Shown: positions 19,057 to 29,285 of the stretch, piece by piece | Layout of the letters: each line of letters begins with the position of its first letter | Numbering within the stretch: position 1 is the stretch's first letter | Source: Tritrichomonas musculus | Lineage: Eukaryota > Parabasalia > Tritrichomonadida > Tritrichomonadidae | DNA length: 64,000 nt | Reading direction: 5' to 3' | NCBI GenBank assembly: GCA_039105265.1 | Contig: JAPFFF010000053.1 | Span: forward strand, 62,001 to 126,000 | The notes under the pieces: generated by a model | The model's input: only the letters and a program-made list of their open reading frames with translations | Told to the model about the DNA's origin: nothing | The model's database searches: none | Made by a program: the position numbers and the translations under genes

Positions 19057-21114
19057 TTAAATAAGAATAGGCTGTCTTCCTTTCAATACATTTTTCCATA
19101 AGCGCATTTGATACATCGCCCAAAATGATGGTTGATTATTTTCTTTCTCTTGAATCAATTGAGCATCTGACATCATTTCATCATACAATTGTAAGCTAGA
19201 GATTGCTAAATTTATATTATGCTTTCTTATAACAGTTGCAAGCTGGTATTCAGTATGCTTGATTATATATGAAATCGGATCATCTTCGATTTCGTAATCT
19301 GGATTAAAAGCAAGTGATGATGTTGTTTGTAAGCTCCCAGTATTTGTATCATTACTATTTGTTACTTTTTTTTTATTAAATTTCATATCTGTAACTATTT
19401 CAAATACTTCTAAACTGAAAGTGTAGTCTTTTTGTAAAAAATCAAGTGAATTGAATTTAATTGTTTCAATTAAAAGCGATTCATCAAAATTCTCACTGCA
19501 AATATCATGAATACAAGGAACTTCAATACAATATAACTGAGAAAAGTAAAACTTTTTTGCACAATTACATTTTCCAACTGTGTGTTTTTGAGAAGATGCA
19601 GAATTCGCTGCTTTTTTCTTGAGTGTGTTAATATAATTTTTCAAATTATCAATTACTGATTTGTTAATTCTTTTTGTTCTGTCCAATATGTACTTGCATA
19701 TGATACCAAATCTAAGAGGTAAACTTTTTGATCCTTTTGTCAGTTGGTTAATCTGCATATGCAAGGATTCTATGTGGTTTGTACATGTTGGAATCCGATC
19801 AGCAGATCTTAAATAAATTGGAGAATATGATAATTTTTTCTCAATCGGATTTCCTTCTGCATCTTGTCCAAGAACCTGAGCGACTTTATCAAATCGTGTA
19901 ACGTCTGCATTTAAACTTTTTTCTTTGTATAAGTTTTGAAATGTGTAGCACATTCGTATTAGATTGTTGTTCCACTCTTTTTCAGAATATGTGAATAATA
20001 AATCAGATAGAAAGTACGCTAATAAAGAATTTGCGCCAATAGTTCGAATGAGATGAACAAAACAATTGTACATATCTAGATTATACTTCTTCTGAAGTTT
20101 TACAAAAGATTTATGTTCATCAGTTAGATATTTTTTCACAACGAATTTTTCGTAATATGAGAAATGAGGATTTGGCTTTTTTTTATCAAGTTCTTTAAGG
20201 GATTCAAAAAAAAGGCTATATAATGAAGCTGATTCTGAAATAGAAATTAGCATTCCTAAAGGAATGCCTGAATTTCTGTATATAATGACTGGAATGCATA
20301 TAGTATACGGATCAAGAGCATCGAATGTTGAATCAAGTTCGATTGTTGTCATCAGATCAAAATCTTCTGATTCAATGATTGATTCTAAATAAGGTGTCAA
20401 CCAAGCTATTATTTGAAACGGGTACTCATCCAAAGAGATTTCATCATTACTACTGAATTTGAAAAACATTCCTCCAAGTCCATTCAAAATACCTTCTATA
20501 GAATCATCTGGGTTTATAAGTTTGTTCTTGTTTCTTGTAATTGTTTTAACATTAAATGGCGATACTGAATAAAAAATTGAAGCTGTTAACTGGTTTTGAG
20601 CTGTTTTATCGACACTAACATTATTAAAAAAATCTGATATTTCAGAAATGCCAGCATTTTTTTGTATTTTTATCAGAGATTCTGTGTTTGGGTTAGCTAT
20701 TATTGGATTATTGTAAATATAAACTTTTCTTTTATTTTTATTTAATAATATTTCATTTTGTTTGAAACTGATATCTACACAAATATTAAGAATTTGGATT
20801 ATAAAGTAATTTCCTGTTTTTTGATATCTTAATATAAAAATTGGCTTACCTTTATGCGAAATTTCAATAAAATTTGTAAATTTTTGTCCAACTATTGTAA
20901 CTTCTGATTTTTTTGTTTGAGAAAAGTGAAATTTTGTATCACTTAAAGTAGATAAAAATACCAATGTTGTAAAATTATCCAATAATGGTTCTTTATTATT
21001 GAATGGCGGTTTAGTTAAAAAAACTGCTCGGTGCCTTTGTTGCAAAATATCTGTGCTAAATATTTTTTTTGAAGTACCTATTTGCAGAATTAATTGTCCA
21101 TCTTCATCATACAT
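19057..21114 (-). CDS. Mutator-like (MULE) transposase
   Basis: A 685-residue transposase that cuts and inserts the surrounding element. The RNase H-like core is visible: D261 in ELDSTFD, D332 in LTDEH, the usual helical insert with H354 in CFVHLIRTIG, and E449 in TCTNHIES. A SWIM-type zinc finger follows at C516, C518, C534 and H536 (KCNCAKK ... VPCIHD). The N-terminal 200 residues are less conserved and probably bind DNA. The frame is open throughout and the length is normal for protist MULEs. It lies between two long inverted arms, so promoter signals must come from the right arm. It is likely functional in coding terms. Confidence 0.9.
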   Translation of the reverse strand: MYDEDGQLILQIGTSKKIFSTDILQQRHRAVFLTKPPFNNKEPLLDNFTTLVFLSTLSDTKFHFSQTKKSEVTIVGQKFTNFIEISHKGKPIFILRYQKTGNYFIIQILNICVDISFKQNEILLNKNKRKVYIYNNPIIANPNTESLIKIQKNAGISEISDFFNNVSVDKTAQNQLTASIFYSVSPFNVKTITRNKNKLINPDDSIEGILNGLGGMFFKFSSNDEISLDEYPFQIIAWLTPYLESIIESEDFDLMTTIELDSTFDALDPYTICIPVIIYRNSGIPLGMLISISESASLYSLFFESLKELDKKKPNPHFSYYEKFVVKKYLTDEHKSFVKLQKKYNLDMYNCFVHLIRTIGANSLLAYFLSDLLFTYSEKEWNNNLIRMCYTFQNLYKEKSLNADVTRFDKVAQVLGQDAEGNPIEKKLSYSPIYLRSADRIPTCTNHIESLHMQINQLTKGSKSLPLRFGIICKYILDRTKRINKSVIDNLKNYINTLKKKAANSASSQKHTVGKCNCAKKFYFSQLYCIEVPCIHDICSENFDESLLIETIKFNSLDFLQKDYTFSLEVFEIVTDMKFNKKKVTNSNDTNTGSLQTTSSLAFNPDYEIEDDPISYIIKHTEYQLATVIRKHNINLAISSLQLYDEMMSDAQLIQEKENNQPSFWAMYQMRLWKNVLKGRQPILI

Positions 21115-21374
21115 TTGAAAAAAAATTAAAAGCGGAAATTGAATAGTTTACGAATATTTTTGAAGTAAAAAAAAAATAAACCATTCAAAAAAAGAAGAAA
21201 AAAACATTGAAAAAAATGCAGAAAGTAAGCATGTTTAGAATGTTTTAATCATGGAAATGAAATCAGTAATTTCAATGTTTTTGCAATAATTGTTGATTTG
21301 TAAATGTTAATTTTTGCTGAATCTGCATCAACACGATTTGAATTAGATTTCTTAGTTTTTGTCAGATCCTTCTT

Positions 21375-21690
21375 CTACTAAAGATGTAGAAGGCTGGAAT
21401 CAAACCAACTGCGGTGGGAAAAGTCCATTCAAAAGACCATTGGAACATCGATTGCAATAATGGTGGAATAAGATGGAATTTTTTGCAGCCACCGCCCTGT
21501 CTAGCTTCCACTAAAGATGTAGAAGGCTGGAATCAAACCAACTGCGGTGGGAAAAGTCCATTCAAAAGACCATTGGAACATCGATTGCAATAATGGTGGA
21601 ATAAGATGGAATTTTTTGCAGCCACCGCCCTGTCTAGCTTCCACTAAAGATGTAGAAGGCTGGAATCAAACCAACTGCGGTGGGAAAAGC
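21375..21690. repeat. 133-bp tandem repeats in the right MULE arm
   Basis: Inverted copies of the unit in the left arm: two full units and a partial one. The copy-number difference between arms points to unequal exchange or slippage after insertion. Confidence 0.9.
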
Positions 21691-21929
21691 CCTATACAAA
21701 TGACCACCATGTAAAAAAAAAATAATGAAAAAAAAACCGCCTTTTTAATAAAGAAAAACGATAACAATTTGACCTTTAAAACGTTTTTTTAATTGACCTC
21801 AAAAACTTCGTGAAGGACGATCATAATGCTCTCAAAAAAATCGATGATCTTAACGGTCATTAGTATTCAAAAAGTTCCATCATATCACCAACAAAAAAGT
21901 TTGCTTTTTCTAATACCCGATTCCTGAGC

Positions 21930-21940
21930 CCTTTTAGAAA
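21930..21940. repeat. Target-site duplication (right) of Mutator-like element
   Basis: CCCTTTTAGAA, identical to 17449-17459. Confidence 0.8.
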
Positions 21941-22094
21941 AACTTAATCGTTTTAATTTGAATGATGTAAAATAATAGATAATAGAAAAATCTATTCAAA
22001 AAAAAAAAAATTTAAAACCCATACTCTCAAATTGAATTGAAATTGAGAGTGGGTCTCAAATTTAGTAGAAACCCTATTAATAATTATTTAATTA

Positions 22095-22145
<51 letters not shown>

Positions 22146-22686
22146 ATCGTAGATGATGAATCGATTGAAATTCAATTATTTGCGAAATCGATTTGAATAC
22201 TTTCTTAACCTCAAAAAGTGTATTCAATTCAGAATAACAAATTCTATTCCTCACTTTTTGAGAGCTACACTCATAATATTAGTGATTTGTAAACTTAAGA
22301 AATTAATTACTTTTACAATTTTTTTAACTAAATCTATCTTATTATATTATATTATTATATATAAATAATTTAAAAAATACTTATATAATTATTCGTAATA
22401 AATATATATTACAAAATTAGCAATATATTTTTGTTGTCAATTAGAGATTTTAAACTCTCAACTATTCAGAAAAATTTTTTTAGAAATAATTATGTTCAAT
22501 CTTCATTTCATTATTATTCCAATTAAAAATATATATATGTTTGAATATATTTATTTATATATTTTAAATTTTATTTAAACAATATAACATCCTTTATAAT
22601 TCTATTTTTCGAAATATTTTAAAAGATATTAATATAATAATATTAAAATCTTTAAAGTATTGAATCTTTAAGATAATTTTTATTAA
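21941..22686. other. Gene-free stretch with a hairpin and a 49-base poly(A) run
   Basis: ACTCTCAA at 22023-22030 pairs with TTGAGAGT at 22043-22050. An uninterrupted run of 49 A follows at 22096-22144. The remainder is A+T-rich without a convincing gene. Confidence 0.6.
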
Positions 22687-23187
22687 AATGCGGTCGCTAG
22701 GTTCTCATTTTATAATCGGTATTTAAAAAAATTAGATTCAAAAAACGATTATACGGAATATAACAATAATGTTCGACGATTCGCGAAATACGGTATAATA
22801 TATTTTCCACATTTTAATTTTGAAAGTTATTGTCCTTTTTGTTTTTATAAGAAAAAGGCATGCCATTTACGAAAAAGAAGTTATTATAAATATTCAAAAA
22901 ATTGTCACGACTGTCAGGCTTTTAAAAGTATAATCTCAATACTTAATAATAATATTTTAAAGAGCATAGCAAAATTTTCATCATTTTCAAATGTTTATAT
23001 AAATTCTTTATGCTCGAGAAGTTTTAAAGAGATTTTACAATTTTCAAACCATTTTTTTCGATTATTAAAAAGAAATGATATAAGACAAAAAACATTTGAA
23101 TTATCCGAAAATATTAATAATGATATTAAAACAAATATTTCTGACGAAAGGCTCTTTTCTCATCTTAAATATTTTTATGGATCATAA
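22687..23187 (+). pseudogene. Remnant reading frame with paired CxxC motifs
   Basis: An open stretch of 166 codons without any Met. It includes YCPFCFYKKKACHLRKRSY followed by KNCHDCQAF, a zinc-ribbon-like arrangement of two CxxC pairs, then a helical, Asn/Ser-rich tail ending FYGS. A second short frame with MSEDLLHAQ begins just after the stop. The Cys spacing and amino-acid mix look protein-like, not random. The lack of a start and the absence of a recognised family suggest a decayed gene, perhaps of a transposable element. An exon of a spliced gene cannot be excluded but introns are rare in trichomonads. Confidence 0.4.
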
Positions 23188-23818
23188 AATTTTCAAATGT
23201 CAGAGGATTTGCTTCATGCTCAATTAACAATCAGGATGGAAAACATATTTAGTCAGGAAAATAATTTGTTTTAATATCATTTTTAAGAACTATCACCATT
23301 ACGAATTTTTAACATCATCAACTGCAAAAAAATTATCTCAAATAATTGTGATAGTTCTTTCAAATAAATTCAAAGGGATGAGCGTTTAAAATCTCTATTG
23401 TCAATTTAGCGATTGTCGCTTAAAATTATCAATATATTTTTGTTGTTAATAAATTTAGCATTTTTGTTTTTAGTATATCTAAATTTTTCTGAGATTATGA
23501 ATCTGAAACAATTAAACTTTTTCAAGATATATTTTTTTTTTTTTTTGTGTGTGCTTTTTCAAATACATTTCTATTTATAACAATATATAATTCTTCAAAA
23601 AGTGAGTATTTTAAAATAATTATAGAAGTTTTTTTTTAATTTTCTTTCATATATTGTTTAATGAAATGATTATAGATCTATATCAATCATATAATTCTTA
23701 ACCATATTATTTTACCGCGCAACTTTTTCAAAAGAAAATTATACTTTCAATTGGAAATCAATAAAAATTAAATATTTTGATTTATTAGAAACATTATATA
23801 TTTGCCAATATTTCTCAC

Positions 23819-24667
23819 ATGGATTTTTGCATGAACGCAACCTTTTCTTTACCTAATAATCATCGAGCAGAACGTTTGTCAGCAAACTATATCAATCAAA
23901 ATGAATTTAACTTATCTATTCCATTTACATTATCAACTGAAAAAATCACCAATTTTACACCTTGTCCGTCATATTCTGGCCAACATGGCTCATTAGATAC
24001 AATAAACTATTACCAAAATATAATTTTTTTAGACAAATTTGTAAAAGATAATAAATTTACACAATTAAGTATAACTCAAGAAATAAAAAATGATTTAATT
24101 AGCAAAATGATGAGAATAAAATCATCCTCAGAATTAAATAATAATGATGATTGCCCAAATGTTTTTTCTTTATTGAATATCAATTTAAATAGCCAATATC
24201 CTTCATTAAATGTGAATATGCCTAGGAAACATATTTCAAAAAATTATTTTACAAAAGAAGAAGATGACAAAATAAAGAAATTGGTTAAGCAATTTGGCAC
24301 AGGGTGTTGGCCAATAATTGCATCTTTTATGAATGGAAGAACTCCAAAACAATGCCGTGACAGATATTCACATTATTTATTCCCAGGTATTTTTCAAGGA
24401 GAGTGGTCTAATGAAGAAGATGAATTGCTCATTAAGAAATATAAAGAATTAGGGCCAAAATGGTCATACATTCAAAACTATTTTCCTAATCGAAATGCAA
24501 TTTCAATTAAAAATCGTTGGAATTATCTTCTTCACCAAAAATGCAAACATGAAAGGGATAACAAAGAAAATTTTATTTCAAAAAATGAAATTTTGATCCC
24601 AAAATCAAATATTATAAATAATAATGTAAAAGTAATACGTTATACTCCCAAAGAGCAAACCAAATAA
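23819..24667 (+). CDS. Two-repeat Myb-like DNA-binding protein
   Basis: A 282-residue protein. Residues 1-135 are Asn/Ser-rich and probably disordered. Two Myb repeats occupy about 141-187 (KNYFTKEEDDKIKKLVKQFG, W164, RTPKQCRDRYSHYL) and 195-240 (W196, W215, NRNAISIKNRW with W234). The first Trp of repeat one is replaced by Phe, as often seen in Myb proteins. Trichomonads carry hundreds of these R2R3-type factors, some of which regulate iron-responsive genes and bind initiator-proximal sites; this one's target is unknown. A second in-frame ATG at codon 5 is a possible alternative start. It is expected to act in the nucleus. Confidence 0.9.
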   Translation: MDFCMNATFSLPNNHRAERLSANYINQNEFNLSIPFTLSTEKITNFTPCPSYSGQHGSLDTINYYQNIIFLDKFVKDNKFTQLSITQEIKNDLISKMMRIKSSSELNNNDDCPNVFSLLNINLNSQYPSLNVNMPRKHISKNYFTKEEDDKIKKLVKQFGTGCWPIIASFMNGRTPKQCRDRYSHYLFPGIFQGEWSNEEDELLIKKYKELGPKWSYIQNYFPNRNAISIKNRWNYLLHQKCKHERDNKENFISKNEILIPKSNIINNNVKVIRYTPKEQTK

Positions 24668-25614
24668 TACTTTTAGAAATATTGCTATATTATAATAAAT
24701 TAATAATTGTTTATGAATTTTTATTTTTCAATCAATTCACTAACAATTGCTAATTTATTGATTGATAATTTATAAATTATTATATTTATTTTAACTTTTA
24801 TCTGAAATATGCCGAAATATTATAACACAGAAGAAAATTTCATTTATGATTCAATTATACTTTTAAATGCGGGATTAATTAAATAAAAAAAGATTCTGAA
24901 CAGAAAATCTTTTTGAATGGTGAAATAACGATAATTCAAAGAGTAAACAAAAAGATAAACTTTGGAAATATCAAACGTTTAAAAAAAATCTCATAATATG
25001 ATTTTTGATATCTTTTAATCTTTGCAAATGTTCAATATTTACTAATTTTTATCATAAATGAAGTGATAATTTTTGAGTAGATTATTAAAAACTTTTTCTG
25101 TAAATTTTCTGAATTTTCTGAATTTTTTTAGTCCTTTTCAATTTTTTTTCTTTTTCTCAAAAGTAGCACCACAAACTAAACGTAAAGAAAAAGGCAGACC
25201 ACTATTTTTTCCCTCAATTATTATGACATAAAATATTTCTTCTCATTTTTAAAATTTTATAAAATTTTATCTCTAAATCTTATTTACAAATCTTTTTTTT
25301 TTTTTTTAACGAAATTCATCAATATCTCAGCAAAAACTTCAAGCAATCGCTAAATATGCATCAAGAATATTTTTTACTATTTAAACATTACAATTTGGTA
25401 TATTATTTGATCTATTAATAGAAATTATAAATAATTTTAAAAATATCCTAACTTATCTTCTTTAATTTTTATTTTTATATTACTTTATATGGTGATTCAA
25501 ATTTAATTATCGTGTGGTAAAAAAGTTTTTGAATAAAATGTAAAAAAAAAATGTCCATTTGACTCAAACACGGATAGAACATTCAATATTTTCATTGAAC
25601 TACCTCAAAAATAC
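24668..25614. other. Gene-free A+T-rich stretch
   Basis: About 950 bases between the Myb gene and the next element. A short plus-strand peptide-like patch (KVAPQTKRKEKGRPLFFP near 25,155-25,210) may be a residue of a gene, but it is too short to name. Confidence 0.5.
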
Positions 25615-25623
25615 AAATGTTCT
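25615..25623. repeat. 9-bp target duplication (left)
   Basis: AAATGTTCT, repeated exactly at 26924-26932, flanks the 1.3-kb element. Confidence 0.75.
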
Positions 25624-26923
25624 AACCCTGTTCAAATGGGATTTTTTTGATTTTTGGGATGAGCATTTTTTTGGAATTTGGGATTTCTAATTAAAAAAAA
25701 AAAAAAAAAAAAGCAATTATTTGACCTCTTTTGATCGTATATTGTTATCAAATATTGACCAAATAAGTTCTCAATTGTATATTTAAAAAACGGTTATGTC
25801 TAGCCATTAGAAAAAATAAGAGAAATCAAATATTACCCATAAAAGCTTTTCTATCCTTCATCCAATGATGCTTTGTTTACAAAATCAATCCCTTTGATGA
25901 TGTTTCGAGCGATTCTTGCTTGTTGTTCGATAATTTTGAAATTCGATGCTCGATTTTTTTTTTTTTTTTTTTTTTTTTTTATTCTTTTACGCATTTGTCT
26001 AGTTTTATAAAATAGTGTTAGATTGCATTAATTCTTATTCCTTCATCTGTTTTTTTCAATATTTTTTTTTATGTTTTTGAATAGTGTAAACCTATGAAAA
26101 GTAAAATATATAATCGTTTTTTTACAAAAAATTTAAATATATTAAAAACTATTTGTTAATTCTGATTATATTTTTTTAAAAAATGAATAATATAATGTTT
26201 TAAATAGAAAAAATCAAAATGTTAGATGTTTTGAAAATTAAATAATTTGATGTTATAATGATTCTAAATTTGAATTCTTCAAAAAACAATCCCTTTCAAT
26301 CTTCACAATTCTTTCAAAAATATCCCAAACTGAGTTTATCAAAACAATTCAAAAAGTTTCGAAAATCCCACTGGGATTTGTAAACTAATCAAAAAAATCC
26401 CTTTGGGATTCATAAACCATTCAAAATATCCCATCTGGATCGGTTATCCCACTTTTATCCCAGATTGAATACGAATACGTTATATTATTTGGGAAATGTG
26501 ATATAAAATATAAAACATAGGACGATTATTTATCAAAAAAAAAATTTCAAGAAAAAATTTTATAAAATACATAAAAAAATTTTATAAAATAATATTTAAG
26601 GTACAAATCCAGTACGTTATTTTTTGAACGGGAGAACGTTTATTATTTGAATAGTTGCATGTCTCTGAAAAAGTTTAAATTGACTAGGTTTGTTTTTGAC
26701 ACTTATTTTACAATTTAAATAAGCATTATGACATGTTATATGAAATGGATGAAAATAATCGTTTTTTATTTAACATGTCATCTTATTCTTTGAGAATGTC
26801 AAAAAAAATTGCGGTTACTAAACGTACTGGATTTGTACCTTAAAACACTTTTTTATCCCAAGGGATTTTTTTTTTATCCCAGGATTTCGGTTATCCCAGC
26901 GGTTTATCCCATTTGACAGGGTT
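25624..26923. mobile_element. Non-autonomous, MULE-like element with 9-bp target duplication
   Basis: A 1.3-kb segment with inverted ends AACCCTGTTCAAATGGGAT and its near-complement ATCCCATTTGACAGGGTT. It is framed by the 9-bp direct repeat AAATGTTCT. ATCCCA/TGGGAT motifs recur many times inside both ends (25,640-25,690, 26,310-26,460 and 26,865-26,915), as subterminal repeats do. There is no transposase frame. Nine-base duplications point to the Mutator superfamily. A short minus-strand protein-like patch is described separately. Confidence 0.75.
26596..26843. mobile_element. Miniature inverted-repeat element nested in the 1.3-kb element
   Basis: About 248 bases with 23-bp perfect inverted ends (TTAAGGTACAAATCCAGTAC... 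at 26596-26618, mirrored at 26821-26843). TTAA stands at both edges and may be the target duplication, as in piggyBac-type insertions. The interior has a second inverted pair with ACATGTTA/TAACATGT. No coding capacity. Confidence 0.75.
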
Positions 26924-26932
26924 AAATGTTCT
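26924..26932. repeat. 9-bp target duplication (right)
   Basis: AAATGTTCT, identical to 25615-25623. Confidence 0.75.
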
Positions 26933-27139
26933 TTCTTATTGTTTTATACTTTAGCTTTTGTAAATCAATTAAATCAAATTCGAATAGATAAGTCATAATA
27001 ATTGTTTTATGCTTTAGATTGTTGATTACTAATTATTTAATTAGTGATATTACAAAAAAAGAGCTAACAACAATTATTATTATAATTTCTCAGATTCATC
27101 AGAAGCGGGGGAAAAAATACTATTTAAATATTTACTTTA

Positions 27140-29272
27140 TTAATCATATTCTTTCCAGAATATTATAACATTTTTAAAAGCTTCAGCAAATAAACCTGCA
27201 TATTTTTCAATTTCATTAGGTTTTTCATTGAAGAATAGAGTCATTGGAACTTTGAGTGAGTCTACAACTTGCCAATTATGAGAATTAATCATTGGTTTTA
27301 TAGAACAAATGAATTGGCTATATCCTGAATAATATTTATCAATTATTTCATCATTCGACTTTGAATTATTAAATGAAAATTTTGTATCCAATTTATTTTT
27401 TTCAAATAATAAATTAACAGCATATTCAAAGTCTTTTATAAATTTATTTCTATAGAAAGTTCCTTCCGCTGGTCCAAAATTATGAGGATTTTCAATTGGT
27501 TGATTTGAACTATGTATTTTAAACATGCAAAAAGAAACATTTTCATATTCATTAGTATCAACATTAGACTTATCAATATTCCAAAACTTTTCTTCTAACA
27601 TGATAGAACTGAAATCAGGCCAATAATCAGTATTTCCATTATTTAAGTAGTGCGTTTCAGATAATAGGTCAGCTGAAAAAAATGAATTAATTTTTAATAT
27701 ATCAGGAAGAGATGTGTTTTCAGTCTTCTTGCCAATGAATTCATTTTGTGATATAATTATATCAATAAACATTTTTTTATATGATTTGAATAAATCGATA
27801 ATGCATTTGCGGAAGTTTTCTAATGATGATTGACCTTTTTTATCGAGAAATGATTCTATCCAAATTGATATTAAAATGCTACCAAAAACTCTTATTTTTG
27901 GCTCATTGAATGCAGAAATATCAAGTTTTCGACCAGGTAAAGTGAGTGAAATTTGATTATAAGCTGATGATGCAAATATTGTTGATTTTTTAGAAAATTG
28001 AATAAATTGATGAGGAACACATCCTGCTGATAAAAACCCTGGATCTAAGTTAATCACAAATTGATATATTTTTTCAATTATTGGAGCTTCTAGATTTTGT
28101 AATTTTAGAATCAAATCTTTTTTAGTAATTTCACTTAGTTTTGACTTATAAATAGTATCGATTTTTTCAATTTTGTAAACGATTTCATCCTTAATAAATT
28201 CTGGAGAAGTTTTGTTAAGAGTTGTCAGAAAGAAAAACAAAGCTGATTCGAGAGTCGGATCTTCAATATCAGGAAATATATCTAGAAAATCATTACAAAT
28301 ATTAATGAGTTTGATTAATGAACCACTGCAGCATGAATCATTAAAAATATAGAAATGCTTGCACTCAATTTTTAATAGACGCTCGATAAAAAACTGATAT
28401 GAAAGATTGTCGCTAAATCCACTTTCATATTCATGATCTATAAAAAAGGCTAATAGATGCGAGTCAGTTTTTGATTTGAGTGCGTTTTCAATTACATAAT
28501 AATTGAATGGTTTTACAATATTTGAAATGTCTTCTTCCATATAAAATTTGTAATTTTGATCTTTAACTTGTGATAAATTAATTCTCTGATTTAACTCAAA
28601 TTCGGATTTATTTTTTAAAAAGAATTTAAATTTAACTTTTTCTGTGAATGGATTTATATCATTAATTTCATCAAAAATAGTGTTTGGCTCTGATATCAAA
28701 TTGATATTTATATTATCATATTCAAAATCCGAATTTTGTGTTGATGTAATCAATATTTGTGAGTAAGGAATGCCAAAAGCATTATGGAAAAGATGACGAA
28801 TAAGAAGCGCTGAACTGAGATCTTCTGCATTTTTCTGATACGTTCCACGAAAATACTTTGAACATGTGTAATTAATGCTAGATCCAATGATAATTAAAAT
28901 TCTAATATTTGCTCTTTTATCGATGTCGACGCTGATTTCATTTTGTTTGGCTCTTTGTTTATAAAATCTGGCATAATTATACCGAAATTGACCTAATAGA
29001 TTATCATTTATTTCTTCATTATATTGCTCTTTGTATTTTTTAGCATTTGGTATCTCATAAGATGCAAGCTGCTGCTCGTTTAGTTGGCCTATATTTGGTG
29101 GAGTTGCTTCAGATTGTAATTGTTGAAGTTGTGTTTGAATTTGTGGCGTTGATGGAGATGGTTGTAATTGTTGGGGTTGGGCTTGTGGTGTTGACTGTGA
29201 TAGTGAAGATGATTGAGAAGATGTGATCGATGGTAATGTTTTAGGTGATGATGAAGAATGTGATGATCCCAT
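27140..29272 (-). CDS. Caspase-fold (clan CD) cysteine peptidase-like protein with N-myristoylation motif
   Basis: A 710-residue protein. It begins MGSSHS, with Gly2 and Ser6 as N-myristoylation signals require, so membrane tethering is likely. Residues 3-75 are Ser/Gln/Pro-rich linker. From about 120 the order of elements fits the caspase/legumain fold: a hydrophobic strand ILIIIGSS; a helix with RGTYQKNAEDLSSALLIRHLF; a strand ending in the putative catalytic His (FFIDH280, with EYESG after it); and a strand ending in the putative catalytic Cys (FNDSC314CSGS, like the DSC-x-SG of clan CD). The C-terminal 350 residues include a strand with FASSAYNQISL. Clan CD members cut after Asp, Asn, Arg or Lys; specificity here is unknown. 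The start is supported by an adjacent initiator. Confidence 0.7.
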   Translation of the reverse strand: MGSSHSSSSPKTLPSITSSQSSSLSQSTPQAQPQQLQPSPSTPQIQTQLQQLQSEATPPNIGQLNEQQLASYEIPNAKKYKEQYNEEINDNLLGQFRYNYARFYKQRAKQNEISVDIDKRANIRILIIIGSSINYTCSKYFRGTYQKNAEDLSSALLIRHLFHNAFGIPYSQILITSTQNSDFEYDNININLISEPNTIFDEINDINPFTEKVKFKFFLKNKSEFELNQRINLSQVKDQNYKFYMEEDISNIVKPFNYYVIENALKSKTDSHLLAFFIDHEYESGFSDNLSYQFFIERLLKIECKHFYIFNDSCCSGSLIKLINICNDFLDIFPDIEDPTLESALFFFLTTLNKTSPEFIKDEIVYKIEKIDTIYKSKLSEITKKDLILKLQNLEAPIIEKIYQFVINLDPGFLSAGCVPHQFIQFSKKSTIFASSAYNQISLTLPGRKLDISAFNEPKIRVFGSILISIWIESFLDKKGQSSLENFRKCIIDLFKSYKKMFIDIIISQNEFIGKKTENTSLPDILKINSFFSADLLSETHYLNNGNTDYWPDFSSIMLEEKFWNIDKSNVDTNEYENVSFCMFKIHSSNQPIENPHNFGPAEGTFYRNKFIKDFEYAVNLLFEKNKLDTKFSFNNSKSNDEIIDKYYSGYSQFICSIKPMINSHNWQVVDSLKVPMTLFFNEKPNEIEKYAGLFAEAFKNVIIFWKEYD

Positions 29273-29285
29273 ATTAAAAAAATGA
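29273..29285 (-). promoter_or_regulatory. Initiator adjoining the start codon of the caspase-fold gene
   Basis: TCATTTTTTTAAT directly precedes the ATG at 29272. The TCA core is 10 bases from the ATG, which would give a very short leader. Confidence 0.55.

Larger units (their letters stand above)
17460..21929 (-). mobile_element. Mutator-like DNA transposon (MULE), apparently complete
   Basis: A 4.47-kb element bounded by an 11-bp target duplication. Its long terminal inverted repeats span about 17460-18524 and 21138-21929, with outer ends near CCCAGGAATCGGGTATTAG. Each arm carries tandem 133-bp units: about four and a half on the left and two and a half on the right, so the arms differ in length by close to two units. 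Inside is a single transposase gene on the minus strand and a 462-bp foreign element between the left arm and the gene's 3' end. Near-identical arms and an open transposase frame suggest a young copy. Confidence 0.9.
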
